Positions 1-8,848 of a stretch of 64,000 bases of DNA are shown piece after piece. The notes below the pieces were generated by a model, which saw only the letters and a program-made list of their open reading frames with translations, did not search any database and was not told where the DNA came from. Within the stretch, counting starts at the first letter, position 1, and every line of letters begins with the position of its first letter. Origin of the DNA: Hymenobacter canadensis (lineage in GTDB: Bacteria > Bacteroidota > Bacteroidia > Cytophagales > Hymenobacteraceae); NCBI RefSeq assembly GCF_027359925.1, contig NZ_CP114768.1, forward strand, positions 62,001-126,000. The letters are read 5' to 3'. A program made the translations under genes and the position numbers.

Positions 1-477
1 GTCGGCAAAGTTGTAGATGAACTTGTCGTTCATCTTGTCGTCGGTGCTGCTCAGGTTCAGGTACATGAGCATGGCGCTGATTTCCTTCTCGGTCGTCACG
101 CCGGCCCGGATAACCTCCTGGGGCAGCTCGTCGAGAATGGTGGTCACCCGGTTCTGCACGTTCACCGACGCCAGATCGGGGTCGATGCCCACGTTGAAAA
201 ACACCTGCACCACGGTCAGGCCGTTGTTGTTGGTGGTGCTCTGCATGTAAGTCATGCCCGGCACCCCGTTGATGGCCCGCTCCAGCGGCGTGGCCACGGC
301 CTTGGCGCAGGTTTCGGCGTTGGCCCCGGTGTAGGTGGCCGTTACCGTCACCGAAGGCGGTACTATGTCGGGAAACTGCGTGATGGGCAGCGTGTACAGG
401 GCCAGCGCCCCCAGCAGCACGATGAACAGGGAGATAACCAGCGAGAGTTTCGGCCGCCGGACAAAGGTTTCTACCAT
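1..477 (-). CDS. RND efflux permease (AcrB/HAE1 type), N-terminal part, cut by window edge
   Basis: Inner-membrane proton-driven pump subunit of a tripartite efflux system. Only the first 159 codons are present and the frame is open to base 1. The N-terminus (MVETFVRRPKLSLVISL) is the cytoplasmic stub and TM1 of RND pumps. It is followed by the porter-domain signature TQFPDI and by a stretch with ATPLERAINGVPGM, both characteristic of the HAE1 group. The ATG at 477 begins directly before the conserved FVRRP segment. The adaptor gene lies 116 bp upstream on the same strand, so the two are probably co-transcribed. Substrate cannot be told. The family call is from the motifs; the operon is inference. 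Confidence 0.93.
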   Translation of the reverse strand, partial: MVETFVRRPKLSLVISLFIVLLGALALYTLPITQFPDIVPPSVTVTATYTGANAETCAKAVATPLERAINGVPGMTYMQSTTNNNGLTVVQVFFNVGIDPDLASVNVQNRVTTILDELPQEVIRAGVTTEKEISAMLMYLNLSSTDDKMNDKFIYNFAD

Positions 478-593
478 AGCAAAGAGGGTCTGTTCCGCTC
501 CCCGAACGCCCCCTTACAGGAGCCGTCGGCAAGCAGCGCGGGCAGGCAAGCGGCCGCCGGAAGCGGCCTAATAAGCAGAGGGGTGGGCGGCGG

Positions 594-1718
594 CTACAGG
601 CCCGCGACCGGGGCGGGCGGCGTCAGGGCACGGGCCGTTACTTTGTCGCCGTTTTTCAGGTCCTGGGTGCCTTCGCACACGATTCGGTCGCCGGCTTTCA
701 GGCCCTGGTCTACCACGTAGGAGTTACCCAGGCGGGCCTGGGGCACGAAAGCCTGCTGACGGATAGTGCCGCCTGCCTCCACCACATACACGTAGTTGTT
801 GTCTTGCACCTCAAACACGGCGGTTTGGGGTACCAGCAGCACCTGCGTCAGGGTGTTGGTCAAGCGGACTTTACCGGTGGCGCCGTGGCGCAACAGTCGC
901 TGGGGGTTGGGAAAGCGGGCCCGAAAGGTGATGGAGCCGGTGTTGGCTTCGAATTCGCTTTGCACGGTTTCCACGCGGCCGGCCTCGACGTACTCGGTGC
1001 CGTTGGCCAGCACCAGCTGGGCGGGGCGGTTGGCCTGGCGGTCCTGCTCGTGGCGCAGGTATTCGTTTTCCGACACCGTGAAGTAGGCGTACACCCCACG
1101 CGTATCCGAGATGGTGGTCAGCAGCGTGCCATCCTCCACGGCACTGCCTTCGCGCTGCGGGATGCGGTCTACCACCCCGTCGAAGGGGGCGCGGATGGTG
1201 GTGTACGACAGCGTGAGGGCCGCGGCATCGGCGGCGGCGCGAGCCTGAGCCACTTCGGCCCGGGAAGCCCGCAGCTTGGCCTTGCCGGATTCCAGCTCGG
1301 TGGTGGAAATGATTTTCTTGGCCGTCAGCAGCTCTATGCGCTTAAGGTCCAGCTCCGTCACCCGGGCCTGGGCCTGGGCGTTATCGAGGGCGGCGCGGGC
1401 GCTGGCCAGCTGGGTGCGCAGCTGGGCGTCGTTGAGGCGGAACAGCGGCTGTCCCTTGCGGACGGTCTGGCCTTCGTCCACGAGAATGGCCGACAGCTGC
1501 CCTCCCACGAGGCTGCGGATTTCCACGTTGCGCAGGGCCTGAATGTTGGCCGTGTAGTCCTGGGTGAGCAGCGTGTCGCGCGGGGCCAGCCGGGCCACGG
1601 GCACGGTGGGGGCTTTGGCCGGGGTAGCCTTCGCGCTTTCGCCTTCGGCGCGGTTGCAGCCAGCCAGGACGGCGCTGGCCAGGGCCGCCAGGGTAAGCAG
1701 AGAAAAAGAGGTGCGCAT
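594..1718 (-). CDS. RND efflux periplasmic adaptor (membrane fusion protein) lipoprotein
   Basis: Adaptor that links the inner-membrane RND pump to an outer-membrane TolC channel. The 374-residue product starts MRTSFSLLTLAALASAVLAGC, a lipoprotein signal with lipobox LAGC at residues 18-21, so it should be lipid-anchored. A lipoyl/barrel-sandwich half (VRSLVGGQL-like, DEGQTVRKGQPLFRL) is followed by an alpha-hairpin rich in Ala, Leu and Gln, the returning lipoyl half (TIRAPFDGVVDRI), a beta-barrel and a membrane-proximal domain. I preferred the ATG at 1718 over one 14 codons upstream because it places the signal peptide at the N-terminus. It lies between the two-component system and the permease gene on the same strand. 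Confidence 0.92.
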   Translation of the reverse strand: MRTSFSLLTLAALASAVLAGCNRAEGESAKATPAKAPTVPVARLAPRDTLLTQDYTANIQALRNVEIRSLVGGQLSAILVDEGQTVRKGQPLFRLNDAQLRTQLASARAALDNAQAQARVTELDLKRIELLTAKKIISTTELESGKAKLRASRAEVAQARAAADAAALTLSYTTIRAPFDGVVDRIPQREGSAVEDGTLLTTISDTRGVYAYFTVSENEYLRHEQDRQANRPAQLVLANGTEYVEAGRVETVQSEFEANTGSITFRARFPNPQRLLRHGATGKVRLTNTLTQVLLVPQTAVFEVQDNNYVYVVEAGGTIRQQAFVPQARLGNSYVVDQGLKAGDRIVCEGTQDLKNGDKVTARALTPPAPVAGL

Positions 1719-1845
1719 CACAGTAACTCGGTTAGCAAGCAGCTCGCCGGCGGACTCCAACAGGAACCCTCACGAACCGGCCACAAAGGTCTGGCCCGGG
1801 TATTACAACGGGATGAACACCGAATTAAAAATCATTAAAACCGGC

Positions 1846-3216
1846 TTACGCCACTGCCGGCAGCACCAGCACGGCCACCGTGCCCACGTGCGTAGAAGCC
1901 GGCCGCAGGTGAATCTGCCCCCCGTGCAAAGCCACCACCTTGTGCGTGACGGCCAGCCCGATGCCGTGGCCCGGCCGGTGCTGCCCGCTCGGCCCCCGGT
2001 ACAGGGGCTCGAAGGCGCGCTGCTGCTCCTCTTCCGTGAGGCCGGGGCCGTGGTCTTCCACCGTCAACTGCAGCTGGTTTGCCGTAGCATATTCCAGCGT
2101 TACGCGCACGGGCTGCCCGGAAAACTTCAGGGCGTTGTCCAGCACGTTGAGCAGGGCCGTAGTCAGCAGCTGCTCGTTGCCGCGCACGGCGTAGCCGCTG
2201 TCGGTAGCCTCGGGAATGTCGCCCAGCGCAAAGTGCACCGGCTGGGTGGGGTAATGGGCGCGACAGTAGGCCATGGCCTGCAGCAGGCACTCATCCAGCT
2301 GCACGGTTTCGCCGGTGAACGTGGACTCGTCGGCTCGCGCCAGCGCCAGCAGGCCGTTGGCCAGCCCGATGAGCTTGCGGATTTCCTGCACCGCCACGGC
2401 CATACTCTCCTGGGCGTCGGGTAAGGTGCGGTCGTAGTCGGTGGCCGTTTCCAGCGTGCCCAGCAGCGTGGTCAGGGGCGTGCGCAGCTCGTGGGAGGCG
2501 TGGGCCACGAAGCTGCTCTGGGTGGCAAAGGCGCTTTGCAGCCGGTCCAGCATCTGGTTGAAGGTGGCGGCCAGCTCGGCAATTTCATCGGTGCCGTTGC
2601 CCTCGCTCAGGCGCAAACTCAGGCTCTCGGCCGAAATGCGCCGCACCTGGCTCACCACGGCTCCCATCGGGGCCAGGGCCTGCCCGGCAAAATAGCGGCC
2701 GGCCAGCACGCTCAGCGCCAGCGCCCCGATGTTGGCCACCAACAGAATAAGCTGGAGGCGTTCCAGCAGCTGAAAGCCGTCCTCATCCACGCCGCCGGCA
2801 AACACGGTGTAGTACCGCCCTTCATCCAGAAAGGAAATACCCACCGTCTCCCCTTCCTCGTCCTGAAAGAACGCCGGCCGCGCCGGCCGGATGCTGGGCA
2901 GGTTGGCCCGGTGCAGCACCAGGCTCTGCGCGTCGGCACTGGTATACAGAAGCCGACCGTCCGGGTCGAACACGCTCAGCTGCTCGCCGGCCATGCTGGG
3001 CACATTGCGGGGGCGGAAGGTGCGCAGGATGGTGGGGTTCAGGTGGGCCTGGCGCACCAGCAGCCGCGCCGACAAGCCAGCTTCGGCCTCCAGCTGGCCC
3101 GCGAAGCGCTGCTCGCGGGCGGAACTGAACAGCCAGTACACAAAGCCGGCGAACAGCAGCTGAATCACCAGCACCAGCAGCGTAAAGCGCAGCGTCAGTC
3201 GGGCCCGGATCAGCAT
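1846..3216 (-). CDS. two-component sensor histidine kinase
   Basis: Membrane sensor that autophosphorylates and should pass phosphate to the regulator encoded just upstream. 456 aa: TM1 about residues 10-30, a periplasmic sensor of about 120 residues, TM2 about 154-174, HAMP about 175-228, HisKA with phospho-acceptor His242 in ASHELRTPL, then HATPase with N box (NVLDNALKFSG), G1 (DHGPGLT) and G2 (GHGIGLAV). The start codon overlaps the regulator stop by one base (TGATG), so translation is probably coupled. It is followed after 127 bp by the efflux adaptor, suggesting it controls pump expression. Overall order resembles metal or drug responsive CusRS-like systems, but the signal is unknown. 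Confidence 0.95.
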   Translation of the reverse strand: MLIRARLTLRFTLLVLVIQLLFAGFVYWLFSSAREQRFAGQLEAEAGLSARLLVRQAHLNPTILRTFRPRNVPSMAGEQLSVFDPDGRLLYTSADAQSLVLHRANLPSIRPARPAFFQDEEGETVGISFLDEGRYYTVFAGGVDEDGFQLLERLQLILLVANIGALALSVLAGRYFAGQALAPMGAVVSQVRRISAESLSLRLSEGNGTDEIAELAATFNQMLDRLQSAFATQSSFVAHASHELRTPLTTLLGTLETATDYDRTLPDAQESMAVAVQEIRKLIGLANGLLALARADESTFTGETVQLDECLLQAMAYCRAHYPTQPVHFALGDIPEATDSGYAVRGNEQLLTTALLNVLDNALKFSGQPVRVTLEYATANQLQLTVEDHGPGLTEEEQQRAFEPLYRGPSGQHRPGHGIGLAVTHKVVALHGGQIHLRPASTHVGTVAVLVLPAVA

Positions 3217-3896
3217 CAGCCCTCCCGCATTTCGTAGCCCATACCTACCACGGTGTGGATGAGCTTCTGCTCGTGCTGCTTGTCGATTTTCTTGCGCAGG
3301 TGGCTCACGTACACGTCGATGACATTGGTGTTGGTGTCAAAATTCAGGTCCCAGACCTTCTCGTTGATGTCCACCCGGGTCACCACTTTGCCGCGGTTCA
3401 GCATCAGAAACTCCAGCAGGGCGTACTCGCGGGTGGTGAGCGTGATGCGCTGCCCGGCCCGGGTCACGACCTTGGCCGTCAGGTTCATCTCCAGATCCCC
3501 CAGGCGCAGCACCTGCCGCTCCAGGCTGCCGTCGGCCGTGCTGCGGCGCGTCAGGGCCCGGGCGCGCAGCAGCAGCTCCTTGAACGCAAACGGCTTGGCC
3601 AGGTAGTCGTCGGCGCCGGCCTCGAAGCCCATCACCTTGTCGTCGAGCGAATCGAGGGCCGTGAGCAGCAGTACCGGCACGCCCGGCAGCAGGGTGCGCG
3701 CCTCCCGGCACAGCTCGAAGCCGTTGACGTGGGGCAGGTTCACGTCGAGAATAATCAGGTCGTATCGGTGCTGGCGCAGCAGCGACTGGCCTACCAGTCC
3801 GTCGTAGGCCACACTCAGGTCGTAGCCTTCGTTGAGAAACCCCTTGCGGATGAACTGCGCCAGGGCCTGCTCGTCTTCTACCAGGAGTACCTGCAT
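3216..3896 (-). CDS. OmpR/PhoB-family response regulator
   Basis: DNA-binding response regulator, 226 aa. The receiver domain has the acidic pair at the start (VEDE), phospho-acceptor Asp51 in LDVNLP, and the conserved Lys in YLAKPFAF. A winged-helix Trans_reg_C output domain follows (TREYALLEFLMLNRGKVVTR, then VDVYVSHLRKKID-like end). An in-frame GTG lies one codon upstream; the ATG at 3896 gives the usual MQVLLVEDE start. It is the first gene of the set regulator-kinase-adaptor-permease and overlaps the kinase by one base. Probably autoregulates and activates the efflux genes; this is inferred from context. Confidence 0.95.
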   Translation of the reverse strand: MQVLLVEDEQALAQFIRKGFLNEGYDLSVAYDGLVGQSLLRQHRYDLIILDVNLPHVNGFELCREARTLLPGVPVLLLTALDSLDDKVMGFEAGADDYLAKPFAFKELLLRARALTRRSTADGSLERQVLRLGDLEMNLTAKVVTRAGQRITLTTREYALLEFLMLNRGKVVTRVDINEKVWDLNFDTNTNVIDVYVSHLRKKIDKQHEQKLIHTVVGMGYEMREG

Positions 3897-4330
3897 CACG
3901 GAGCGGGATAAAACGCCGGCACGTCCGGCGCAGGATGAAAGCTACAAAGAACGCATCCCTGACGCGGGAGGCGGATTAAATCTTATTAAAACGGCGCCCG
4001 CCGCGGACCGTTCAGCTATTACTCTCTACGGATGGTGGCCACTTCCGCGCACAGAGTGCGGCGGCACTAGTAAGCAGCATGCAGGCTCCCGGATACCCCG
4101 GAATTGCGGGTAGCGACACTGTCCACAATCGACAAAAGGCATTCTCTGCCGCTCATTCCGTCGCCCATTTAATCCCGGTGCTGCCCCAACGCTGCATAGA
4201 GCACCACGGCCACTAGCAGCACCACAAACGCCATGCCCCCCCCGTGGCTGAAGGCCGTGACCGACTGACTACCCCGCCAGCAAGACAGTCCCACGCATTA
4301 TCGCCACACCCGAAATGCGCAGGTGCCACC
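3897..4330. other. intergenic, 434 bp; possible tail of a decayed membrane-transporter gene
   Basis: No intact gene is supported. On the minus strand, about 4169-4270 reads as a hydrophobic C-terminal tail (VTAFSHGGGMAFVVLLVAVV, ending ALGQHRD then TAA) that resembles the last helix of an MFS-type transporter. It has no start and is open only briefly upstream, so it is a weak candidate for a gene remnant. A run of eight C at 4236-4243 lies inside it. The remainder contains nothing I recognise. Confidence 0.3.
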
Positions 4331-4756
4331 TCATCGGATGTCGCTAGCGGCCGTGGCAAACTGGAGCAGCCAAGCCTGCGCCGGCTCCACCGTCTCAAAA
4401 TGCCGTGCGGTAAGTGTCGGAGTTACTGCCATGCCGATGGCGCGGGCCGCCAGCCGGCCCAGGGGACTAGTGCTCTCCACGATGGCGCAGTGGCTGTAGC
4501 CCGCTTCCCGGATGGCACGGGGTATCCATTCATCCCGCAGCCACTGCTGCAGGTCGAGCGACAAAGGCGGGCGTACCCGGTGGTCGCTCAGCAGGCGCGG
4601 AGTACGGTGCGACTGCATAAACAGGAGCGCCTGCTCATATACGGCCTGCAGCTGCTCATCCGTGGCCGCTACATTATGCCATTTGAGAGCTACGTAGCCC
4701 CCCCGCAGGCAGCTCACTAAGGCAATGGCAGCCGAAGCAGGTATGGTATGGTTCAT
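4331..4756 (-). CDS. STAS/SpoIIAA-like small protein (paralogue family member 1)
   Basis: 141 aa cytoplasmic protein with no signal peptide. It shares a layout with four other intact proteins in this window: a hydrophobic strand and helix, then a segment ending in L-x-D (RLLSDHRVRPPLSLDLQQWL), a W at the end of an amphipathic helix, a strand (HCAIVES) and a final F-x5-A-x-x-WL helix (HFETVEPAQAWL). This alternating strand-helix pattern is that of STAS / SpoIIAA-like folds. I chose the ATG at 4756 rather than 4846, because the extra 30 residues would be encoded across a strong palindrome (4827-4887) and do not match the paralogues. Biological role unknown; anti-sigma-antagonist type or scaffold roles are possible only by analogy. 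Confidence 0.7.
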   Translation of the reverse strand: MNHTIPASAAIALVSCLRGGYVALKWHNVAATDEQLQAVYEQALLFMQSHRTPRLLSDHRVRPPLSLDLQQWLRDEWIPRAIREAGYSHCAIVESTSPLGRLAARAIGMAVTPTLTARHFETVEPAQAWLLQFATAASDIR

Positions 4757-5332
4757 TAAATCAAACAGCTTTTCAAGCGCAGGTGGCAGCACGAAAGTTA
4801 GAACACGGATAACAGGGCTGAGCACCTGTAGTCGGGCCACTATCACGGCCCCTTGTTTCTGGCCGTCGGGCTAGTGGCCCGACTACAGTAACTGCGTGGA
4901 CTGAAACGGGCGAATGTTTACGGGGACGTGATAAATCTGAGAATTCTGGGAATAACGACCAGCTTTAAAGCGCAAGCAGTATCCGTCCTTCTTTCTTCAT
5001 GGTCCGCTTGCTACCCATCCGCCCAAGGGAAGTCCTAATTGGCAGCTGCCTTTTCGGCTCCTCTAAACCTTGTATTCCCTTGAAGCGGCTACTATCGAAA
5101 ACGGGCTGGCCCTGAGCACCTCGAGGCGTACAGCATATTCGTGTAAGCTCCGTGTTTAATCTTTGTACCAAACTTTTAACCAAGGCCAATGTAGTACGAC
5201 GAGGCATAGGCGGCGCGCGTAGTGACAGAGGTCAGCGGTAGGTGTTCCTCGCCCCGCATAGCATGCATTACAGCCTTGAGTGAAAGCAGTACACTCGGTG
5301 CGTTTTACACTACTGGTGGTAAAGGCTGACTT
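4757..5332. other. intergenic, 576 bp, containing a long palindrome
   Basis: Besides the palindrome at 4827-4887 I see no gene here. An open frame on the minus strand at 4965-5207 (80 codons) has neither a recognisable domain nor a convincing start and its composition is unlike neighbouring genes. Confidence 0.5.
4827..4887. repeat. long two-step palindrome
   Basis: The 16-base arm TGTAGTCGGGCCACTA (4827-4842) is perfectly complementary to TAGTGGCCCGACTACA (4872-4887). Inside, ACGGCC (4845-4850) pairs with GGCCGT (4861-4866) around a ten-base loop. On RNA this would form a strong stem. It lies 70 bp upstream of the STAS-like gene start and is not followed by a convincing U-tract on either strand, so it is either a terminator-like structure without a tail, a dispersed palindromic repeat, or a regulatory structure. 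Confidence 0.75.
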
Positions 5333-6184
5333 TTACGGCAGGCGCACCGAATCCTGGCGAACCGTGTAGCCGGCGAAATAGCCGACGGCGGGCGGCCCTT
5401 CGTTGCCCCGGGCGTTGCGCACGTTGGTGCGCACGTTGGCGGGTGGGTTGGCGAACAGGCCGCCGTTGGTTACCTGCGTGCCCAACTCGTCGAGGAAGGT
5501 GTGGTAGTCGCGGGGCAGGGCGTTCAGCTCGAAGCGCACCCAGGTGCCGGGGTCGTAGAGCTCCGTAGTCAGGCGCCGGCCGTTGATGTAACGGCCGTCG
5601 GTGAGGCGGTCGGAGGACAGGCGCAGGTCGTTGGGCTCGTTGAGCAGCGCGCCATTGATGAATACCTTCAGGCGGTAGTAGTCGCCTTCCCCGGGCAGCT
5701 CCGGGCCGTAATAGAGCACGTAGTCGCCCGCGTCGCGACCCAGGCTTTCTTCCTGAAACTGCACCCGCAGGCTGTCAATTTCCGCCGTGCGCGGAATGCT
5801 GGTTTCGGCGGCATATTCCTCGCCCTCAGCCCCGATGCGCAGCGTGTAGCGCCCCCCCACCCGGCCCCGGATACGGCCCGTGGTCTGGTAGCGGCCGGGC
5901 GTGGTTTCGCGCAGCGTGTCGATGGCGCCGCTTGCTTCGTCGCGCAGCACCAGGCGCGCGCCCGTCACGGGGGGTGGGGTAGCGGCGTTGAAGTAGGCGG
6001 CCGTGCGGGTCAGCGTAACCGTATAAGGACCAGGCTGGTCGGTGATACCTCCCTCCACGGCCAGCAGCGGGTCGCCGGTGGGCAGGTCCACGTCAATCAC
6101 GTCCTCGCAGGCCGTGGTCAGCAGGCCGACCAGGGCCAGGAAGGGCAGCACCCGGTAGCGGGCAAAAATCGGCAGCAGATGCAT
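5333..6184 (-). CDS. DUF4249-family outer-membrane-associated lipoprotein
   Basis: 283 aa lipoprotein with signal peptide and lipobox at about residues 23-26 (LTTAC), followed by EDVIDVDLP, the hallmark N-terminal segment of DUF4249 proteins. The body is a beta-rich domain (GRYTLRIGAEGEEYAAET is typical) and the C-terminal part contains the conserved NVRTNVRNARGNEGPPAVGY-type region, which ends in VGYF. In Bacteroidota DUF4249 genes regularly follow a TonB-dependent receptor gene, as here: only 5 bp separate it from the receptor stop codon. The pair probably forms a surface complex for import or export of an unknown substrate. Function of the family is not established. Confidence 0.88.
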   Translation of the reverse strand: MHLLPIFARYRVLPFLALVGLLTTACEDVIDVDLPTGDPLLAVEGGITDQPGPYTVTLTRTAAYFNAATPPPVTGARLVLRDEASGAIDTLRETTPGRYQTTGRIRGRVGGRYTLRIGAEGEEYAAETSIPRTAEIDSLRVQFQEESLGRDAGDYVLYYGPELPGEGDYYRLKVFINGALLNEPNDLRLSSDRLTDGRYINGRRLTTELYDPGTWVRFELNALPRDYHTFLDELGTQVTNGGLFANPPANVRTNVRNARGNEGPPAVGYFAGYTVRQDSVRLP

Positions 6185-6189
6185 AGAAG

Positions 6190-8577
6190 CTAGAAAGTGA
6201 AATTGTACGCTGCCGAGGGCAGCACGGAGCCGAAAATGCTCAGGCGCACGGCTTCGGTTTGGGTGGGTTGGTCCTCGTTCTGGCGGAAGTAAATGCTGTA
6301 GGGATTCCGGCGGCCGTAGGCGTTGTAGACCGAAAACACCCAGCTGCCCTGCCAGCGGCGCTCAGCGTTGCGCTTGCCCTGCAGCGTGGCCGAGAGGTCG
6401 AGGCGGTGGTAGGCGGGCACGCGGTAGTTGTTGCGCACGTCGCCGGTGACGTTGGGTACCACCAGCCCCTGGTACACGTAGCGCGAGTCGGGGAAGGTGG
6501 TGGAAATGCCGGTGCTGTAGTTGAAGGTGCCCGATACGCTCCAGCGCCTGGACAGCTCGTAGATGCCCACCACCGAGAGATAGTGCGTCTTATCGAACTT
6601 GCTCACGTACCAGTCGCCCTGGTTGATACCGTCGATTTTGCGCTCCGAGCGGCTCAGCGTGTAGCTCACCCAACCCGTCAGCGGCCCGTTGTTTTTCTTC
6701 ACGTAGAACTCGGCCCCATACGCCCGGCCCTGGCCATACAGCAGCTCTGACTCCAGATTCCGGTTGAGCAGGGTGTTGGCCCCGTTGATGTAGTCAATCT
6801 GGTTGTCCATGGTCTTGCCGAACACCTCCACGCTGGCCTCGTAGGCATCCTCGCGGAAGTTGCGGAAGTAGCCCACGGCCACTTGGTCGGCGTGTTCCGG
6901 CTTGATGTTGGTGGTGCTCGGCTGCCATACGTCCAGCGGCGAGGAGGCCGTAGTATTGGAAATCAGGTGCAGGTTCTGCACCATGCGGTTGTAGCTGGCT
7001 TTCAGCGAGCTTTGCTCGTTAAGCACGTAGCGCAGCGAGGCGCGGGGCTCCGGGTTGACGTAGCGCTTGATGAGCTGGCCCGACCCGAACTCCCGCGCAT
7101 TGACGGGAGTCAGCTTCTGCCCGGTGATGCCCTCGTAGTCGTAGGTGGTACCACTGCCCAGGTAGTCGAACACCGACAGGCGCAGCCCGTACTGGCCCGA
7201 GAGGCGGGGCGAGAGCGTGATTTCGTGGTCGGCGTAAACCGCGTACTCGGCGGCTTGCTGCTCGTCGAGCTTGAGCGGCTGCAGGGCGGAGGTTTCGCTG
7301 GTGGGCGTTACCTGGCCAGGCGCGAAGCGGAAATACGTGGCGCTGGCCCCCGCGTTGAACGTGCTGCCGGGCGAGTAGTAATAGTTGAAGTCGGCTTTGA
7401 GCTGGTAGGTCTGGATGTCGGATTTCCAGTTGAAGGCGTTGCGGCCTTCGGGGATGCCCAGGCCGTAGCCGTAGCGGCTCACCAGCGCCGTCACGTTGGC
7501 AAACAGCTTGGGCGAAAACACGTGGTTCCAGCGCAGCGTGCCGGTGGAGTTGCCCAGATCGTTCTTAAAATCCTGTCCGAACGCAAACACATCCTGCCCG
7601 AAATAGCCCGACAGATACAGCCGGTCCTTCTCGCCCAGGGTGTAGTTGACTTTGGCCGACAGGTCGTAGAAATACGCCTGGTTGTCTTTCTGGTCGGGAA
7701 TGGCCTTCAGAAACAGGTCGCCATAGGAGCGCCGGCCCGCCACGATAAACGACGCTTTGTCTTTCACCAGCGGGCCTTCCACGGCCAGGCGGGAAGAAAT
7801 CAGGCCGATGCCCCCACTCACGCCCAGCCGCTCGGTGTTGCCCTCCTTCAGGCGCACGTCGAGCACCGACGAAAGCCGGCCGCCGTACTGCGCCGGAATG
7901 CCGCCTTTGAGCAGCTTCAGGTCTTTCACGGCATCGGGGCTGAAGGTGGAAAACAGCCCGAACAAGTGGGAGGCGTTGTACACCGGGGCCTCGTCCAGCA
8001 GAATCAGGTTCTGGTCGACCCCGCCGCCGCGCACGTTGAAGCCCGAAGCCCCCTCGCCCACCGTGCTGATGCCGGGCAGCAGCTGAATGGCGCGCACCAC
8101 GTCCACCTCGCCCAGCAGCGCCGGCATGAGCTTGATTTGCTTCATATCGAGGCGGTTGACGCTCATTTCGGTGCTTTTCACGTTTTGGTCGGGCCGCTGC
8201 CCGCGCACTATTACCTCGCCCACCTGCACGCCCTGCGCCGCCAGCCGCACGGCGCGGGTCTGGCTCTGGGTGAGCGTGAGCGTGACGGTCTGGGTTTCGT
8301 AGCCGATAAAGCTGAACTGCACCGCGTAGGTACCGGCCGGCACACTCAGCGAGTAGAAGCCGTACTCGTTGGCCCCGGTACCCAGGCCCAGGGCCGGAAT
8401 GGAGACGGTAGCGCCCACCAGGGCTTCGCCGTTGGCAGCGTCTTTGAGCGTACCGCTGAGCGTAGCCTGGCCTTTGGCGGCCGAGGAGGGCGCTTTGGCG
8501 GGTGGGGCCTGCTGGGCCTGGGCGGCGGCAAGCGGCAACAGTAAGCAGGTCAGTTGAAGAGAAACGTGTCGGAGCAT
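6190..8577 (-). CDS. TonB-dependent receptor with carboxypeptidase-like regulatory domain
   Basis: Outer-membrane TonB-gated transporter, 795 aa. A signal peptide (LLLPLAAAQAQQ) is followed by a CarboxypepD_reg-like beta-sandwich at about residues 40-120 (LSGTLKDAANGEALVGATVS, GFYSLSVPAG). The plug domain spans about 130-245 (MPALLGEVDVVRAIQLLPG, GFNVRGGGVDQNLILLDEAP). The 22-strand barrel runs to a terminal aromatic residue (SAAYNFTF), as expected for BAM recognition. The ATG at 8577 was preferred over one 18 codons upstream because it starts the signal peptide. It has no SusD partner; instead a DUF4249 gene follows after 5 bp. Substrate unknown. Confidence 0.94.
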   Translation of the reverse strand: MLRHVSLQLTCLLLPLAAAQAQQAPPAKAPSSAAKGQATLSGTLKDAANGEALVGATVSIPALGLGTGANEYGFYSLSVPAGTYAVQFSFIGYETQTVTLTLTQSQTRAVRLAAQGVQVGEVIVRGQRPDQNVKSTEMSVNRLDMKQIKLMPALLGEVDVVRAIQLLPGISTVGEGASGFNVRGGGVDQNLILLDEAPVYNASHLFGLFSTFSPDAVKDLKLLKGGIPAQYGGRLSSVLDVRLKEGNTERLGVSGGIGLISSRLAVEGPLVKDKASFIVAGRRSYGDLFLKAIPDQKDNQAYFYDLSAKVNYTLGEKDRLYLSGYFGQDVFAFGQDFKNDLGNSTGTLRWNHVFSPKLFANVTALVSRYGYGLGIPEGRNAFNWKSDIQTYQLKADFNYYYSPGSTFNAGASATYFRFAPGQVTPTSETSALQPLKLDEQQAAEYAVYADHEITLSPRLSGQYGLRLSVFDYLGSGTTYDYEGITGQKLTPVNAREFGSGQLIKRYVNPEPRASLRYVLNEQSSLKASYNRMVQNLHLISNTTASSPLDVWQPSTTNIKPEHADQVAVGYFRNFREDAYEASVEVFGKTMDNQIDYINGANTLLNRNLESELLYGQGRAYGAEFYVKKNNGPLTGWVSYTLSRSERKIDGINQGDWYVSKFDKTHYLSVVGIYELSRRWSVSGTFNYSTGISTTFPDSRYVYQGLVVPNVTGDVRNNYRVPAYHRLDLSATLQGKRNAERRWQGSWVFSVYNAYGRRNPYSIYFRQNEDQPTQTEAVRLSIFGSVLPSAAYNFTF

Positions 8578-8725
8578 GGAAGAAGAAAAACAACGGAAGG
8601 GCTCCGCTACGGCAGGGCAAAGCACGGGCAACTGGCGCAGGCTGACAATAACTTGCCGGGTGAACCCGCCCGAATAGGAGCTGAAGACGCCGGGTCGGGC
8701 CCTGAATGAGTGGCCTTCCGGCCGG

Positions 8726-8848
8726 CTAGGTCGTCAGGAGTATCCCCACGAACAGGTACAGAAGGAAAACCGCGAAAAAAGCGGCAGTAAACACCCACGT
8801 CAGCAATTGGTCGCGGGTGTTAGCCAGGCGCAGCAACAGGCGTTTCAT
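8726..8848 (-). CDS. small single-pass membrane protein, hypothetical
   Basis: 40 codons starting MKRLLLRLANTRDQLLTWVF and continuing as one hydrophobic helix to the C-terminus (FLLYLFVGILLTT). A positively charged N-terminal segment before one transmembrane helix is the typical layout of a real micro-membrane protein. The frame stays open upstream to 8980, but that extension runs through a hairpin and looks non-coding. Not recognised as a family; it lies 148 bp upstream of the receptor gene on the same strand. Confidence 0.4.
   Translation of the reverse strand: MKRLLLRLANTRDQLLTWVFTAAFFAVFLLYLFVGILLTT

Noticed and set aside
17..250. Plus-strand frame opposite the RND permease
   Set aside because: Shadow of the permease on the other strand; no domain.
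804..1838. Long plus-strand frame opposite the adaptor gene
   Set aside because: Shadow frame; repetitive Gly/His/Gln composition typical of antisense high-GC frames.
4965..5207. 80-codon minus-strand frame
   Set aside because: No signal, domain or plausible start; composition not like neighbouring genes.
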